This document shows, in pieces, positions 44,474 to 53,700 of a stretch of 64,000 bases of DNA. A program made the position numbers and the translations under genes. Source of the stretch: Lacibacter sp. H375 (GTDB lineage Bacteria > Bacteroidota > Bacteroidia > Chitinophagales > Chitinophagaceae); the NCBI RefSeq assembly GCF_037892425.1, contig NZ_JBBKTT010000001.1, positions 3,100,001 to 3,164,000 of the forward strand. Direction: 5' to 3'. How positions within the stretch are numbered: the first letter of the stretch is position 1; the number at the start of each line of letters is the position of its first letter. Under the pieces are notes generated by a model. That model was not told the origin of the DNA. It worked only from the letters and a program-made list of their open reading frames with translations, and did not search any database.

Positions 44474-45460
44474 TTATTTAATAACAGATTGTAATACCTC
44501 TTTCACCCGCTTCAAATCATTCACACATTTCATGTACAACTGTTCTGCTTCCTGTAAACTTACCATTTGAAATTGAATTTTATCTCCCGGTTTCTTTTGT
44601 GCAAGTAAAGAAAGATCAGCAGAACATACCTGTGCAATGCGTGGGTAGCCTCCCACAGTTTGTGCATCAGCCATCAGTATGATCAATTCTCCTGATGGCG
44701 TTAACTGAACTGTTCCTTGAGTTACTGGCGAAGAGATGATCTCACAATTTCTGTTGGTCTTTAATGTTTTTTCATTTAGCCGATAGCCCATCCGACTGCT
44801 TTGCGGGCCAATCGTAAAAGCAGCTTGTGAAAATAGTTGTGCTGTTGTATCATCAAGATAATCCCATTCAACTCCCGGCAATACACGAATAACATTTTTG
44901 GGAGTTGTTGAAAGTTCATGATTGATCTCCACTGTTGCACCAGCTTTTAAAACGTTCAACAGTCGTTGTTGTAAAACAGATAGCTCTTTATGTTGTTTCA
45001 GTATGTCGTCTTTTTGTAAGGGCCTGCCTTCGTAACCACCGGCTTTCACCAACAGATCAGTAGAGTAACTGCTGAGAAAAGTATCAGCTTGAAATCCACC
45101 TGCCTCGGCCATGTATAAACGAAAACCATTTAATTGTTGTTTACATTCAACTGTTGCACCTGCCGGAATAAATAGTGGCTGATTGATCGTTAATAATGTT
45201 TCCTGTAATTGTGGTTGTAACCCTCCACCTGTAAATGCAACGATAGAATCTTTTTTAAAACGAAAACGATGTGGCGATTGGGTGATCTCTAAAACAGCTG
45301 CAGTTGTTTCATTGCCAATGAGTGTGTTGGCAAGTTGTGCAGCATGCACATCCATTGCTCCGCCTTTGCTCACGCCAAACTGCAGGTAGTGTGTTCTACC
45401 GGTATCCTGCAGCGTGGTTAAGAATCCGCATTGTTCAATATGGATGATTGGTTTATTCAT
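44474..45460 (-). CDS. pxpC: 5-oxoprolinase subunit C
   Basis: From ATG 45460 the protein has 328 residues; it belongs to the KipA/biotin-dependent carboxyltransferase-like family (QDTGRTHYLQFGVSKGGAMD, then ALNGFRLY-type and VGPQSSRMGYRL-type segments, seen here as TIGPQSSRMGYRL). In the pxp operon it is subunit C of 5-oxoprolinase. It overlaps the last eight bases of pxpB. A longer reading frame upstream would run through the repeat-derived end of pxpB. Confidence 0.93.
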   Translation of the reverse strand: MNKPIIHIEQCGFLTTLQDTGRTHYLQFGVSKGGAMDVHAAQLANTLIGNETTAAVLEITQSPHRFRFKKDSIVAFTGGGLQPQLQETLLTINQPLFIPAGATVECKQQLNGFRLYMAEAGGFQADTFLSSYSTDLLVKAGGYEGRPLQKDDILKQHKELSVLQQRLLNVLKAGATVEINHELSTTPKNVIRVLPGVEWDYLDDTTAQLFSQAAFTIGPQSSRMGYRLNEKTLKTNRNCEIISSPVTQGTVQLTPSGELIILMADAQTVGGYPRIAQVCSADLSLLAQKKPGDKIQFQMVSLQEAEQLYMKCVNDLKRVKEVLQSVIK

Positions 45461-46187
45461 TATTACTTCGACTCTGCTCAGTATGAACCATCGACAGGGT
45501 TTCAAATTCTTCTTTACTGATCTGTTTAAATTTCACTTCATCACCTGCTTTTAATAAAAATGGATTTGATCGATTACGATCGAATAAGAGCAGGGGCGTG
45601 CGACCAATAATATTCCAGCCGCCCGGCGTAGCAAATGGATAAATACCTGTTTGGTTGCCTGCAATGGCAACAGAACCCGGTTCTACTTTTAAGCGTGGTT
45701 GTGTTTTACGTTGTGTGAAAATGCGTTCATCAACAGTGCCCATATAAGGGAAACCGGGGGTAAACCCGATCATAAATACCTTGTATATTTTTCCTGCATG
45801 AATATTGATCAATTCTTCTACTGATAATTTTAATGCTTCAGCGGTTGCAGTAAGATCTGGTGCAAATAGAGGATCGTAACAAACAGGCAATTCAATTTGT
45901 GCTCCATTGGTAAATAGATGATCTGTATTATTTATTTCTAATAACTGTTGTAAAATTTGAAGAACAGTCGTTGAAGCTGAATCATTCTTTTTCTCTACTT
46001 CAACCGGATTGTAATAAACAGCAAGAGAAGTGTAAGCGGGTACAGTTTCTACAAATCCGGGAAACGGGTTTGCTTCAATCGAAGCTTTAGCCTGCGTTAC
46101 ACGTGCATGCACATCTTCATGAATCACTTCGCCAAAGCAAATCAGCAGAGATGATTCATTAACTGGTATGATGCGGGGATTCTGCAT
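45453..46187 (-). CDS. pxpB: 5-oxoprolinase subunit B
   Basis: The 244-residue KipI-like protein carries GFTPGFPYMGTVDE and GSVAIAGNQTGIYP, signatures of allophanate-hydrolase-subunit-1-type proteins. It begins the pxpB-pxpC-pxpA unit. Its last ~15 residues (LSMVHTEQSRSNNE) come from a heptad tract and are not typical of the family, which suggests that the repeat has extended the gene's end. A promoter was not recognised in the 77 bases upstream. Confidence 0.93.
   Translation of the reverse strand: MQNPRIIPVNESSLLICFGEVIHEDVHARVTQAKASIEANPFPGFVETVPAYTSLAVYYNPVEVEKKNDSASTTVLQILQQLLEINNTDHLFTNGAQIELPVCYDPLFAPDLTATAEALKLSVEELINIHAGKIYKVFMIGFTPGFPYMGTVDERIFTQRKTQPRLKVEPGSVAIAGNQTGIYPFATPGGWNIIGRTPLLLFDRNRSNPFLLKAGDEVKFKQISKEEFETLSMVHTEQSRSNNE
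45462..45500. repeat. Heptad tract K in the 3' end of pxpB
   Basis: Units cgactct, gctcagt, atgaacc, atcgaca follow in phase. The segment resembles a dispersed Bacteroidota element with a cttcgactctgctcag core and encodes the C-terminus of PxpB. Confidence 0.5.
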
Positions 46188-46211
46188 TGAGTATGAAAAT
46201 ACGAACTAAAC

Positions 46212-46240
46212 AAAAACGCCCCTTATAAAAGGAGCGTTTC
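46212..46240 (-). terminator. Intrinsic terminator after pyk
   Basis: On the minus strand AAACGCTCCTT pairs with AAGGGGCGTTT across one mismatch, loop TTAT, followed by TTGTTT. It lies between pyk and pxpB on the same strand. Confidence 0.8.
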
Positions 46241-46264
46241 AGTTTATATAAGTTGTTGAAGCGA

Positions 46265-47761
46265 TTAATCAACAACGGTAAGCTTGATAAGATTGGTTGG
46301 CAGATGAAGATGAACTGGTGTGCTGCCGGTATTCACCACAATATCACCCGGGTTTACAAATCCTCTTTCTTTCAAAATATTGATCTGGTCGTTGATGATA
46401 TCGTCCACACTGATCTCTTCTGAATAATAAAATGCACGAACGCCCCAGCTAAGACTTAGCTGATTCACCAATGTGCGTTCTTTTGTAAAGATGAACAAAG
46501 GCGCTTTCGGACGGAAGCTGCTCAACATAAAACCGGTGTAACCACTTTGTGTCATACCAATTAAAGCTTTTGCATTTACGTCTTTTGCAATTTCGCAGGC
46601 ATTATAACAGATGGCATCACTCAGGAAAGAAGGAGAGTGCGGTTGCGGTTTCAGATCTTCTTCACGATCGTAACGGTAATAAGAACTGCTTTCGACTTCT
46701 TCAATAATTTTCACCATCGTTTCAACTACCAAAGAAGGATGGTTACCTGTGGCAGTTTCGCCACTCAACATCACTGCATCAGCACCTTCAAGTACGGCGT
46801 TGGCCACGTCGGTAATTTCACTACGGTTTGGTTTTACACGATCGATCATGCTTTCCATCATCTGCGTTGCAACAATTACCGGTTTTGCACGGTGAATACA
46901 TTTGCGGATGATATCTTTCTGGATCAACGGCACCTGTTCAACAGGAAGTTCAACTCCAAGATCACCACGTGCAATCATAATGCCATCACTTTCAATAATG
47001 ATATCACGGATGTTGGCAACAGCTTCAGGCTTTTCAATTTTAGCTATGATCTTGCTCTTGCTTTTACGCTCATCAAGTTTATTGCGAAGAATGATGATGT
47101 CTTTTACATTACGTACAAATGAGAGTGCTACCCAATCCAATTCCTGGTCAATGATAAATTCAAGATCAGCAAGATCTTTATCAGTTAATGCAGGTAAAGA
47201 GATTTTTGTATCGGGTAAGTTGATTCCTTTTTTTGAAGAGAGCTTACCGCCCAGAGTAACCTGCACCTGTACATCTTTTTCACGGGTGATGCCTACAACT
47301 CTAACTTCCAGTTTGCCATCATCAATTAAAATGATATTACCTGGTTTTACATCTTTATGCAGATCAGGATAAGAAACGTAAATGCGTTCTTTGGTGCCAA
47401 TGAGTTTTTCGTTCGTAAAAGTTAGGATATCGCCTTCGGCCACGTCAATACCACCATTCTCCATTTCACCTACACGGAGCTTTGGCCCTTGTAAATCGCC
47501 GAGTATGGCAATATTATAAGGTTCGGTTTTATTAATAGTACGAATAAGCTCAATTATTTTTGCTTTGTCTTCATGAGCGCCATGCGAAAAGTTTAAACGA
47601 AAAACGTTTACACCTGCCTTAACAAGATCAAGTAGTTTGTCGTATGTGTCACAAGCAGGTCCAACTGTGGCAACAATTTTTGTGCGGTGGCTGCTCATGT
47701 GTCTTTTGCCTGCTTCTTTATCCATTTCTGTATGTAAATATTTTGCAACGTTCTTCGACAT
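46265..47761 (-). CDS. pyk: Pyruvate kinase
   Basis: The 498-residue enzyme has HRTKIVATVGPA near residue 25, FRLNFSHGAHEDK near 55, the metal and phosphate site around IAKIEKPEAV near 240, ARGDLGVELP near 265 and MVATQMMESM-type loop (VIVATQMMESMI) near 300, and a C-terminal regulatory domain. It makes ATP and pyruvate from phosphoenolpyruvate. The N-terminal ~20 residues before HRTK are longer than in E. coli. It lies downstream of pfkA with 83 bases between; both control glycolysis. Confidence 0.97.
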   Translation of the reverse strand: MSKNVAKYLHTEMDKEAGKRHMSSHRTKIVATVGPACDTYDKLLDLVKAGVNVFRLNFSHGAHEDKAKIIELIRTINKTEPYNIAILGDLQGPKLRVGEMENGGIDVAEGDILTFTNEKLIGTKERIYVSYPDLHKDVKPGNIILIDDGKLEVRVVGITREKDVQVQVTLGGKLSSKKGINLPDTKISLPALTDKDLADLEFIIDQELDWVALSFVRNVKDIIILRNKLDERKSKSKIIAKIEKPEAVANIRDIIIESDGIMIARGDLGVELPVEQVPLIQKDIIRKCIHRAKPVIVATQMMESMIDRVKPNRSEITDVANAVLEGADAVMLSGETATGNHPSLVVETMVKIIEEVESSSYYRYDREEDLKPQPHSPSFLSDAICYNACEIAKDVNAKALIGMTQSGYTGFMLSSFRPKAPLFIFTKERTLVNQLSLSWGVRAFYYSEEISVDDIINDQINILKERGFVNPGDIVVNTGSTPVHLHLPTNLIKLTVVD

Positions 47762-47844
47762 AGTCTGAAAGTTTGTATGGTTTATTTAATCGTTATGAAT
47801 TTGGCTAAACAGCTCTTTCTAATCATGAAGATTGAGATTTGCTT

Positions 47845-48828
47845 TTAGCTGGCAAGAATCTTCACGATTTTCATCCACTCATCACTGATGCGCTGTTTTG
47901 CTTTTACAGCTTTATCAAGTGGAGTGTAATGAAGTTTATTATTCATGATGCCGATCATGGTATTATGTTTCCCTTCTATTAACGAATCAACTGCTGCATA
48001 ACCAAGACGACTTGCAATTAAACGGTCGAGACAGGTTGGCGAACCACCACGTTGAATGTGGCCAAGAATACAAACTCTTGTATCAAGATGAGGGAGACGC
48101 TTTTTAATAACAGCAGCAACTTCGTTACCGCCACCTGTTTCATCGCCTTCAGCCACCACGATCATATTCACCAGTTTTTTACGACGCTCTTTTTCTTCAA
48201 GCGAATCAACAACCAACTCAAGATCTGTTTTTGTTTCGGGGATCAGAATATGCTCAGCGCCTGTAGCAATACCACTGTGCAACGCAATATAACCTGCATC
48301 ACGACCCATCACTTCAATAATGAAAAGACGATCATGTGCATCGGCTGTATCACGTATCTTATCAATTGCTTCAATAGCAGTGTTTACTGCCGTATCAAAA
48401 CCAATGGTAAAATCGCTGCCGGCAATATCTTTATCAATTGTGCCGGGTAAGCCGATACAGGGGATGTCGAATTCGTTAGAGAATTTTTGTGCACCACGAA
48501 AACTACCATCGCCACCAATGATCACTAAACCATCGATGCCGTGTTTCTTTAAGTTTTCGTAAGCTTTTTTGCGTCCTTCCGGTTCGTAAAACTCAACACA
48601 TCGGGCGGTTTTGAGAATGGTTCCGCCACGTTGGATAATATTTGCAACACTGCGGCTGTGCATTGGGACAATATCGTCGTCGATCATACCCTGGTATCCA
48701 CGCATGATACCAAACACTTCCATATTATGATAGAGACCGGTACGTACAACTGCTCTGATGGCTGCGTTCATGCCCGGAGCATCGCCACCTGAGGTTAAAA
48801 CGCCAATCTTTGTAACTTTTTTGCTCAT
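47845..48828 (-). CDS. pfkA: ATP-dependent 6-phosphofructokinase
   Basis: The 327-residue enzyme has GGDAPGMNAAIRA near residue 14, IIGGDGSFRGA near 105 and GLPGTIDKDIAGSDFTIGFD near 125; GGDG (not GGDD) and PGTID indicate ATP rather than pyrophosphate as the donor. It phosphorylates fructose 6-phosphate. The Lys in TIDKD, where E. coli has Asn, is known in Bacteroidota homologues. It is 340 bases from the divergent SDR gene. Confidence 0.96.
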   Translation of the reverse strand: MSKKVTKIGVLTSGGDAPGMNAAIRAVVRTGLYHNMEVFGIMRGYQGMIDDDIVPMHSRSVANIIQRGGTILKTARCVEFYEPEGRKKAYENLKKHGIDGLVIIGGDGSFRGAQKFSNEFDIPCIGLPGTIDKDIAGSDFTIGFDTAVNTAIEAIDKIRDTADAHDRLFIIEVMGRDAGYIALHSGIATGAEHILIPETKTDLELVVDSLEEKERRKKLVNMIVVAEGDETGGGNEVAAVIKKRLPHLDTRVCILGHIQRGGSPTCLDRLIASRLGYAAVDSLIEGKHNTMIGIMNNKLHYTPLDKAVKAKQRISDEWMKIVKILAS

Positions 48829-49168
48829 TATAAATCAAATTAGTAGAATGCAGGTATTGATCAATGGTTGTATCGGTTTATAGATGGTTCCGATTTTATG
48901 AAGAGCCAAAAATAAGGAAATGCAATGATAACGCTTGTTCGCTGCTTGTTTTCAAACGTTTGCAGCACAGTTCATTAATGCACAAAGTCAAAAGCAGTAA
49001 GGGTTTGCGTGATTTTTTGTGAAAACAGGATTTTTTCAAAATAACTGTTCTTTAAAAGCATTTCATATATTCAATCAGCGAATGCCCAAATTCCAAACTT
49101 CTTTTATAAAACCGAAAATGACTTTCCGGGGCATTAAAGCGGCTGATGAAACAACTAATCCATAAAGC
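48829..49168. other. Gene-free divergent region between pfkA and the RmlD-like gene
   Basis: This 340-base A/T-rich gap must hold the promoters of two divergent genes. I see no full TAnnTTTG on either strand. A 10-base palindrome CAAACGTTTG lies at 48954-48963 inside a GCTGC...GCAGC frame (48942-48967) and could be an operator. No gene is supported. Confidence 0.4.
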
Positions 49169-50065
49169 ATGAAAGTGTTTGTAACAGGAGCCAACGGACT
49201 TTTGGGTCAGCATCTTATTCGTCAATTGGTCGACGAAGGAAAGTTTGTGATCCATGCCACAGGGAAAGGCCCAAGCCGTTTATCGTATGGCGAAAAAAAC
49301 GGAGTTACGTATCATCAACTCGATATTACTGATCATAAAAGAACACAGTCGCTTGTAGAAAAAGTTTCGCCGCATATTTTAATTCATGCCGCAGCTCTTA
49401 CGCAACCCAACGATTGCCATGCTGATAAAACTGCATGCTGGAAAATAAATGTAGCTGCTACCAGAACATTGTTGCGTGCAGCCAAAAAAGCACGTTCCTA
49501 TTTTATTTATGTGAGTACTGATTTTGTGTTTGATGGAAAAGATGGTCCATATGATGAAGGAGCAACACCTAACCCTATTAATGATTATGGTGAGAGTAAG
49601 TTATTAGCCGAGGAAATGGTAGCGATGAGTGGTTTGCATTGGGCAATTGTGAGAACTGTTTTGTTGTATGGTGGAAAAATTCCCGGCGGAAGACCAAATT
49701 TTATTCAATGGGTGAAGGATAAACTTAGTGCAGGTGAAAAAATAAAAGTGGTGGATGATCAGTTTCGTACACCCACTTATGTGGAAGACCTGGCGAAGGG
49801 AATTATTTTGGTGTTGATGAAACATGCGAAAGGTGTATATCATATTTCAGGAAAAGAGATGTGTACGCCTTATCAATTAGCAAATAGTGTTGCCAATCTC
49901 TTACAACTCGATGAAAGTTTGATCGAGAAAGTAACAGCGGCATCTTTTGCTGAACCGGCGAAGCGACCACCAAAGACTGGCTTCATTATTACAAAGGCAG
50001 TAAAAGAATTAGGTTATGTGCCTGTTAAGCTGGAAGAAGGTTTGAAGCGTGTGTTTGGACTTTAG
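49169..50065 (+). CDS. RmlD-like SDR oxidoreductase
   Basis: The 298-residue protein shows GANGLLGQHL at the NAD(P) site near residue 8, STDFVFDG near residue 112 and the catalytic YGESK near residue 135, the order of dTDP-4-dehydrorhamnose reductases (RmlD). It might complete dTDP-rhamnose or a related sugar. No other rml gene is near, so a different nucleotide sugar or a non-sugar role is open. Confidence 0.85.
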   Translation: MKVFVTGANGLLGQHLIRQLVDEGKFVIHATGKGPSRLSYGEKNGVTYHQLDITDHKRTQSLVEKVSPHILIHAAALTQPNDCHADKTACWKINVAATRTLLRAAKKARSYFIYVSTDFVFDGKDGPYDEGATPNPINDYGESKLLAEEMVAMSGLHWAIVRTVLLYGGKIPGGRPNFIQWVKDKLSAGEKIKVVDDQFRTPTYVEDLAKGIILVLMKHAKGVYHISGKEMCTPYQLANSVANLLQLDESLIEKVTAASFAEPAKRPPKTGFIITKAVKELGYVPVKLEEGLKRVFGL

Positions 50066-50114
50066 CAGAACTTTGCAGAGTAGATGAATTGAGTGGTTAT
50101 AAAAAGAATAGGTC

Positions 50115-50912
50115 ATGAGTGAGATAAGAGGATATGCCGAAAAGCAGATGCATGCTGCTCTCCATTTGCTGGAACAATATAGCGCTGCCTCTGATGAAGA
50201 AGTGTTGCATCAGTTAAGAGTGAGCCTTAAAAAATTAAAAGCTGTTCTTGATTATCTGCGAACTCTCCATCCAAAGAAAATAAAAGCACTTCGAAAAAAA
50301 CTTCAATTTGTTTTTCATGCTGCAGGATCGTTACGTGAAGCGCAACTTCGTTTGAAATGGCTTACTGAGAAAAGACTCTCGCTATTAATTCGGCACTCTT
50401 CTCTTGATCAGAAAATAAAAGAGGAAGCGGAATTATTTATTACTCAAAAACACGATCATCTTAAAAAACTAAAATCTGTCAGCGAAGAACTTGATAAGTA
50501 CTTAAAAAAAGTTGATGAAGTGGATTTGCTCCGGTATGCGTTAGAGCTGAAAGCAAAACTTCAAGACAAATTACCAATTGTTTCAAAGGACAATTGGCAT
50601 GCGTTGCGCAAGTTGGTCAAACAATTACTATATGCTTATCACTGGCTTGGTGAACAGGATAAATTAAAAGTGTTGACCGTTACAGACTATAAAAAGCTGG
50701 ATTTGTTGCAGGAGAATATTGGAATATGGCATGATGCGGTTGATTTATATCAATGGCTAACGGATGGACAATTCTTTCTCAGTAAAGAGAAATCTGTAAA
50801 GCAACAATTCAACAAGGCATTTGCTGTGGTGCAAAAAGATATTGAATTGAAAGAAAAAGCAGTGTTGAAGCAGTTGCAAGCAATGAAAAAGCCGGTCAAT
50901 AAAAATGATTGA
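50115..50912 (+). CDS. CHAD domain protein
   Basis: The 265-residue protein is a helical CHAD domain with the His-rich/basic motif LHQLRVSLKKLKAVL near residue 36 and further conserved His and Arg/Lys positions. CHAD domains bind inorganic polyphosphate and often occur beside CYTH triphosphatases or in polyphosphate granules. No CYTH partner is encoded nearby. The gene follows the SDR gene after 49 bases and its last codons form the left stem of a terminator. Confidence 0.85.
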   Translation: MSEIRGYAEKQMHAALHLLEQYSAASDEEVLHQLRVSLKKLKAVLDYLRTLHPKKIKALRKKLQFVFHAAGSLREAQLRLKWLTEKRLSLLIRHSSLDQKIKEEAELFITQKHDHLKKLKSVSEELDKYLKKVDEVDLLRYALELKAKLQDKLPIVSKDNWHALRKLVKQLLYAYHWLGEQDKLKVLTVTDYKKLDLLQENIGIWHDAVDLYQWLTDGQFFLSKEKSVKQQFNKAFAVVQKDIELKEKAVLKQLQAMKKPVNKND

Positions 50913-50924
50913 CCGGCTCTTTAT
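50890..50924 (+). terminator. Bidirectional terminator after the CHAD gene
   Basis: AGCCGGTCAAT (50890-50900) pairs with ATTGACCGGCT (50908-50918), then CTTTATT on the plus strand and TTTTTCATT on the minus strand. It serves the convergent CHAD and CtlX-like genes and overlaps the CHAD stop. Confidence 0.88.
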
Positions 50925-50934
50925 TAATTGCTGA

Positions 50935-51849
50935 TTACTTTTTTAGTGGAAGAAAAACTTCTGCCATCATACATCTTGCACTTCCGCCGCCATTTGTCTC
51001 AATGGTAGTAAGGTCAGAATGAATGATTGGGTTGTAACTTTCCAATTCCTCTATTTGACGATGAGTTAATGCATTGTAAGCCTGGCTGCTCATAACCAAA
51101 TAACGTTGACCGGTCTTGTTTTCAACCTGCAACATGTTCCCTGCAAATTGATTCATCTGTTTGTAAGAAATTTCGATGATTGTTTTGCCACTATCAGTGA
51201 TTGTGTCAAAAACGTTATCCCGCTCTGTTGCATCACGAATGCTGTCTAAACAGATCACTACGTATTGATCGGCTACGCACATCATGACGTTGGTGTGATA
51301 AATTTCGCCACCCATTTCATCAACGCTGTAAAAACTGCAAGGCGTGTAATTCATCTTGCTGCACCATTCTTCAAATACAGTTTTATCTGTACGTGGTGAA
51401 AGACAAGCGTATGCAATTCTGTTATCCCTGTCTAATACCATACTGCCCGTACCTTCTAAAAAAAGATCTTCCTTCTCTTTTGTCGTAAAGTCGATTTGCT
51501 TCTTCACATCAAACTTTGCAGCAATGGTATCGAGTACGTGTTGCTTGCGCTCGGCTCTTCTGTTTGTTGCATACATGGGATAAAGCACAATGCTGCCATC
51601 ATGGTGAAAACTGATCCAGTTATTGGGGAAGATGCTGTCGGGTGTATGCGGTACCGGTGTGTCCTGCACTACTGTAACATCCACGCCAGCTGCAGTAAGT
51701 TTTTGTACAAAGCCATCAAACTCAGCTTCGGCTTTTTGCTGGGCATTTTCATTGCTGCCTTCCTGCTGAAACGCATTATTCACTGCTGTTTCTGCATTGA
51801 AATCAAAAGCAACGGGTTTGATCATTAATAAATGCGATGTTGTTTGCAT
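50935..51849 (-). CDS. ctlX: CtlX-like citrulline/arginine-deiminase superfamily hydrolase
   Basis: From ATG 51849 the 304-residue protein belongs to the guanidine-modifying superfamily: PDSIFPNNWISFH near residue 72, EGTGSMVLDRD near 130, a catalytic His in YHTNVMMCVAD near 195 and catalytic Cys in GGGSARCMMAE near 295. CtlX-type enzymes are linked to citrulline use. It lies next to a larger arginine deiminase-like gene on the same strand, so both may treat arginine/citrulline. Exact reaction is not proven here. Confidence 0.85.
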   Translation of the reverse strand: MQTTSHLLMIKPVAFDFNAETAVNNAFQQEGSNENAQQKAEAEFDGFVQKLTAAGVDVTVVQDTPVPHTPDSIFPNNWISFHHDGSIVLYPMYATNRRAERKQHVLDTIAAKFDVKKQIDFTTKEKEDLFLEGTGSMVLDRDNRIAYACLSPRTDKTVFEEWCSKMNYTPCSFYSVDEMGGEIYHTNVMMCVADQYVVICLDSIRDATERDNVFDTITDSGKTIIEISYKQMNQFAGNMLQVENKTGQRYLVMSSQAYNALTHRQIEELESYNPIIHSDLTTIETNGGGSARCMMAEVFLPLKK

Positions 51850-51856
51850 CAAAAAT

Positions 51857-51933
51857 CAATTTGAAAATTAGATAATTTGAAAATGAATAATGATTGTATT
51901 CGGATTACTCATCACTCATTACTCATAATTTGT
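51857..51933. repeat. Heptad repeat tract L (7-base period)
   Basis: Eleven units in one phase (caatttg, aaaatta, gataatt, ... tactcat, cactcat, tactcat, aatttgt) span the gap and pass over the stop of the arginine deiminase-like gene. Confidence 0.75.
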
Positions 51934-53437
51934 CTCTCAGCAACGGCATACTCATACAATGGCTGCCGCCTCTTGCTCTTGATAATTCAGCACTTGGTAA
52001 TAAGATCAATGTGTTTTCGATCGTTTCAGGATCTACACCATTTTCAAATTGCTCAAATGCTTCTGTGGTGGTGAGTACATTGAAACCTGCTTCTTTAAAA
52101 GCATCTGCAGTTTTATCATTGCGATCATAACCAATCACCACGCCTTCTTTCACGGCAACTACGTTACAACTGTCCGTCCACTGTTCCCGCTCATCATGTG
52201 GAAACAGGTTGCCGCCGCTGTAAATAATTTTTACATCTTCCGGGTTGGCGCCGAAATCTTCTACGCTTATTTGTCTTAATAATGATTCAATACCGGGAAG
52301 TCGTTTGTGAATACTGTAATCTTTTGTTTTAATGTACGGCTCGTTCGTCGGTTTCTGGAATTGCAGAATTTCCACCTGTTCCATTTCCAATTGGCGTGGG
52401 TTGTGCGACAGCTTATTTACATAACTGTGCCTGCTGATATGTTCTGCACGTAAAATACGTTCGCTGAAACGCCCGTACAACACCCACACATTTCGTTTTA
52501 CTTGTGTAAAGATGGTATCGATGTGCATTTGTGCACGGTTCTTTGGAATTTTTACAACCGAAACTTTTTCAATGCCCAGTTCAGGTTTGCTGAACAACGT
52601 GTGCACCATTTCATTTACAGCACTGCTGCTGGTACGTATACTGCAGCCGATCACAAAATGTTTGGGATGGATCATCATCACGTCACCACCTTCAATGGTA
52701 ATGATGCGATGTTTGCGTTCTTCTTCTTCATACAAAAAGAAGTCGCTTTCTTCAATGATTTCCATTACTTTTTGCGGCTCATCTTTAAAGAAATAATAGA
52801 GCGATAAGAATTTGGTGAGTAACGATTCTCTTCTCCGTGCAACAGTAGCCATACGGCTCAGCAGAATATGATCTTTCACCATTATGCCGATGTCACGTGT
52901 AAAAATGAAGTTGGGAATAGGAGGGAAGATGTATTGATCTTCCTGTGTGACCATTGCTTCTGCAGGTAAAATTCCGGTGATGAAAATTTTTGCAAGCAGT
53001 GGAGCATCATTAATATTTTCCAATACCTGCTGAATGGCATAACTCGATTCTTCATAAGAGCATATCGCTGATATCAACCGGAGCTTTACTTTTTCATCTT
53101 TGATAATTTCAGCCAGCAATTGTTGTGTGTCAAGTACTTTTTCGCTGTTGAAATATTCATCTTTGCCGGGGATATAACACCACGACTTTTTTTCTTCGTC
53201 AGCAGTTTGTTGGTATTGGTTGATGTAGTTTACTTTTTCCTTGTCGAGGAAATACAATAAGAGTTTTACATAATGATTGTATTCTTTCTGCATTTTGTTG
53301 AGGTGCACAATATCGTCGTACAGGTTATCAGCAAACGTACCCGGGATGATTTTTCCGATACCGCCATCGGGACTATGAATGACTAATTTCCGCAATCGTC
53401 CTAATTCGTTTTCAACGTAATAATTATGTTGAGCCAT
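51923..53437 (-). CDS. Arginine deiminase-like protein, long form
   Basis: The 504-residue protein has arginine deiminase hallmarks: NFIFTRDIGIMV near residue 178, IEGGDVMMIHPKHF near 250, a catalytic-type His region (MHIDTIFTQ near 311) and C-terminal RGGSHCMSMPL with the catalytic Cys. It is about 90 residues longer than ArcA (~410), due to an N-terminal helical region with many Lys/Glu residues. It could deiminate arginine or act on another guanidine. Its last codons lie in tract L. No arcB or arcC follows. Confidence 0.85.
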   Translation of the reverse strand: MAQHNYYVENELGRLRKLVIHSPDGGIGKIIPGTFADNLYDDIVHLNKMQKEYNHYVKLLLYFLDKEKVNYINQYQQTADEEKKSWCYIPGKDEYFNSEKVLDTQQLLAEIIKDEKVKLRLISAICSYEESSYAIQQVLENINDAPLLAKIFITGILPAEAMVTQEDQYIFPPIPNFIFTRDIGIMVKDHILLSRMATVARRRESLLTKFLSLYYFFKDEPQKVMEIIEESDFFLYEEEERKHRIITIEGGDVMMIHPKHFVIGCSIRTSSSAVNEMVHTLFSKPELGIEKVSVVKIPKNRAQMHIDTIFTQVKRNVWVLYGRFSERILRAEHISRHSYVNKLSHNPRQLEMEQVEILQFQKPTNEPYIKTKDYSIHKRLPGIESLLRQISVEDFGANPEDVKIIYSGGNLFPHDEREQWTDSCNVVAVKEGVVIGYDRNDKTADAFKEAGFNVLTTTEAFEQFENGVDPETIENTLILLPSAELSRARGGSHCMSMPLLRDKL

Positions 53438-53700
53438 AAAAGAAATATTTAAATGATAAGTGTTTCGTTCTTGAATATAGTGAAAACAGGGAGTTGTTCA
53501 GCCTGTATCGCTCAATCGTGCATTAAATAAAAATGAAAACGAATGTTTACGCACAGTATACTGAAAACAAGTTGGAATAAAACGAATTAGTAATCGGGCA
53601 AACTGCCTTCACCTGCAGCGATCAGGTTGAGGAAATATGGCAGCAAATTATTTGTAGTGATATGTTTCTGTAAAAACATACTGCAAGATAAGGAAAAGAG

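Noticed and set aside
48954-48963. CAAACGTTTG palindrome as a defined operator
   Set aside because: One copy only and no known regulator site matched; reported only as part of the gap description.
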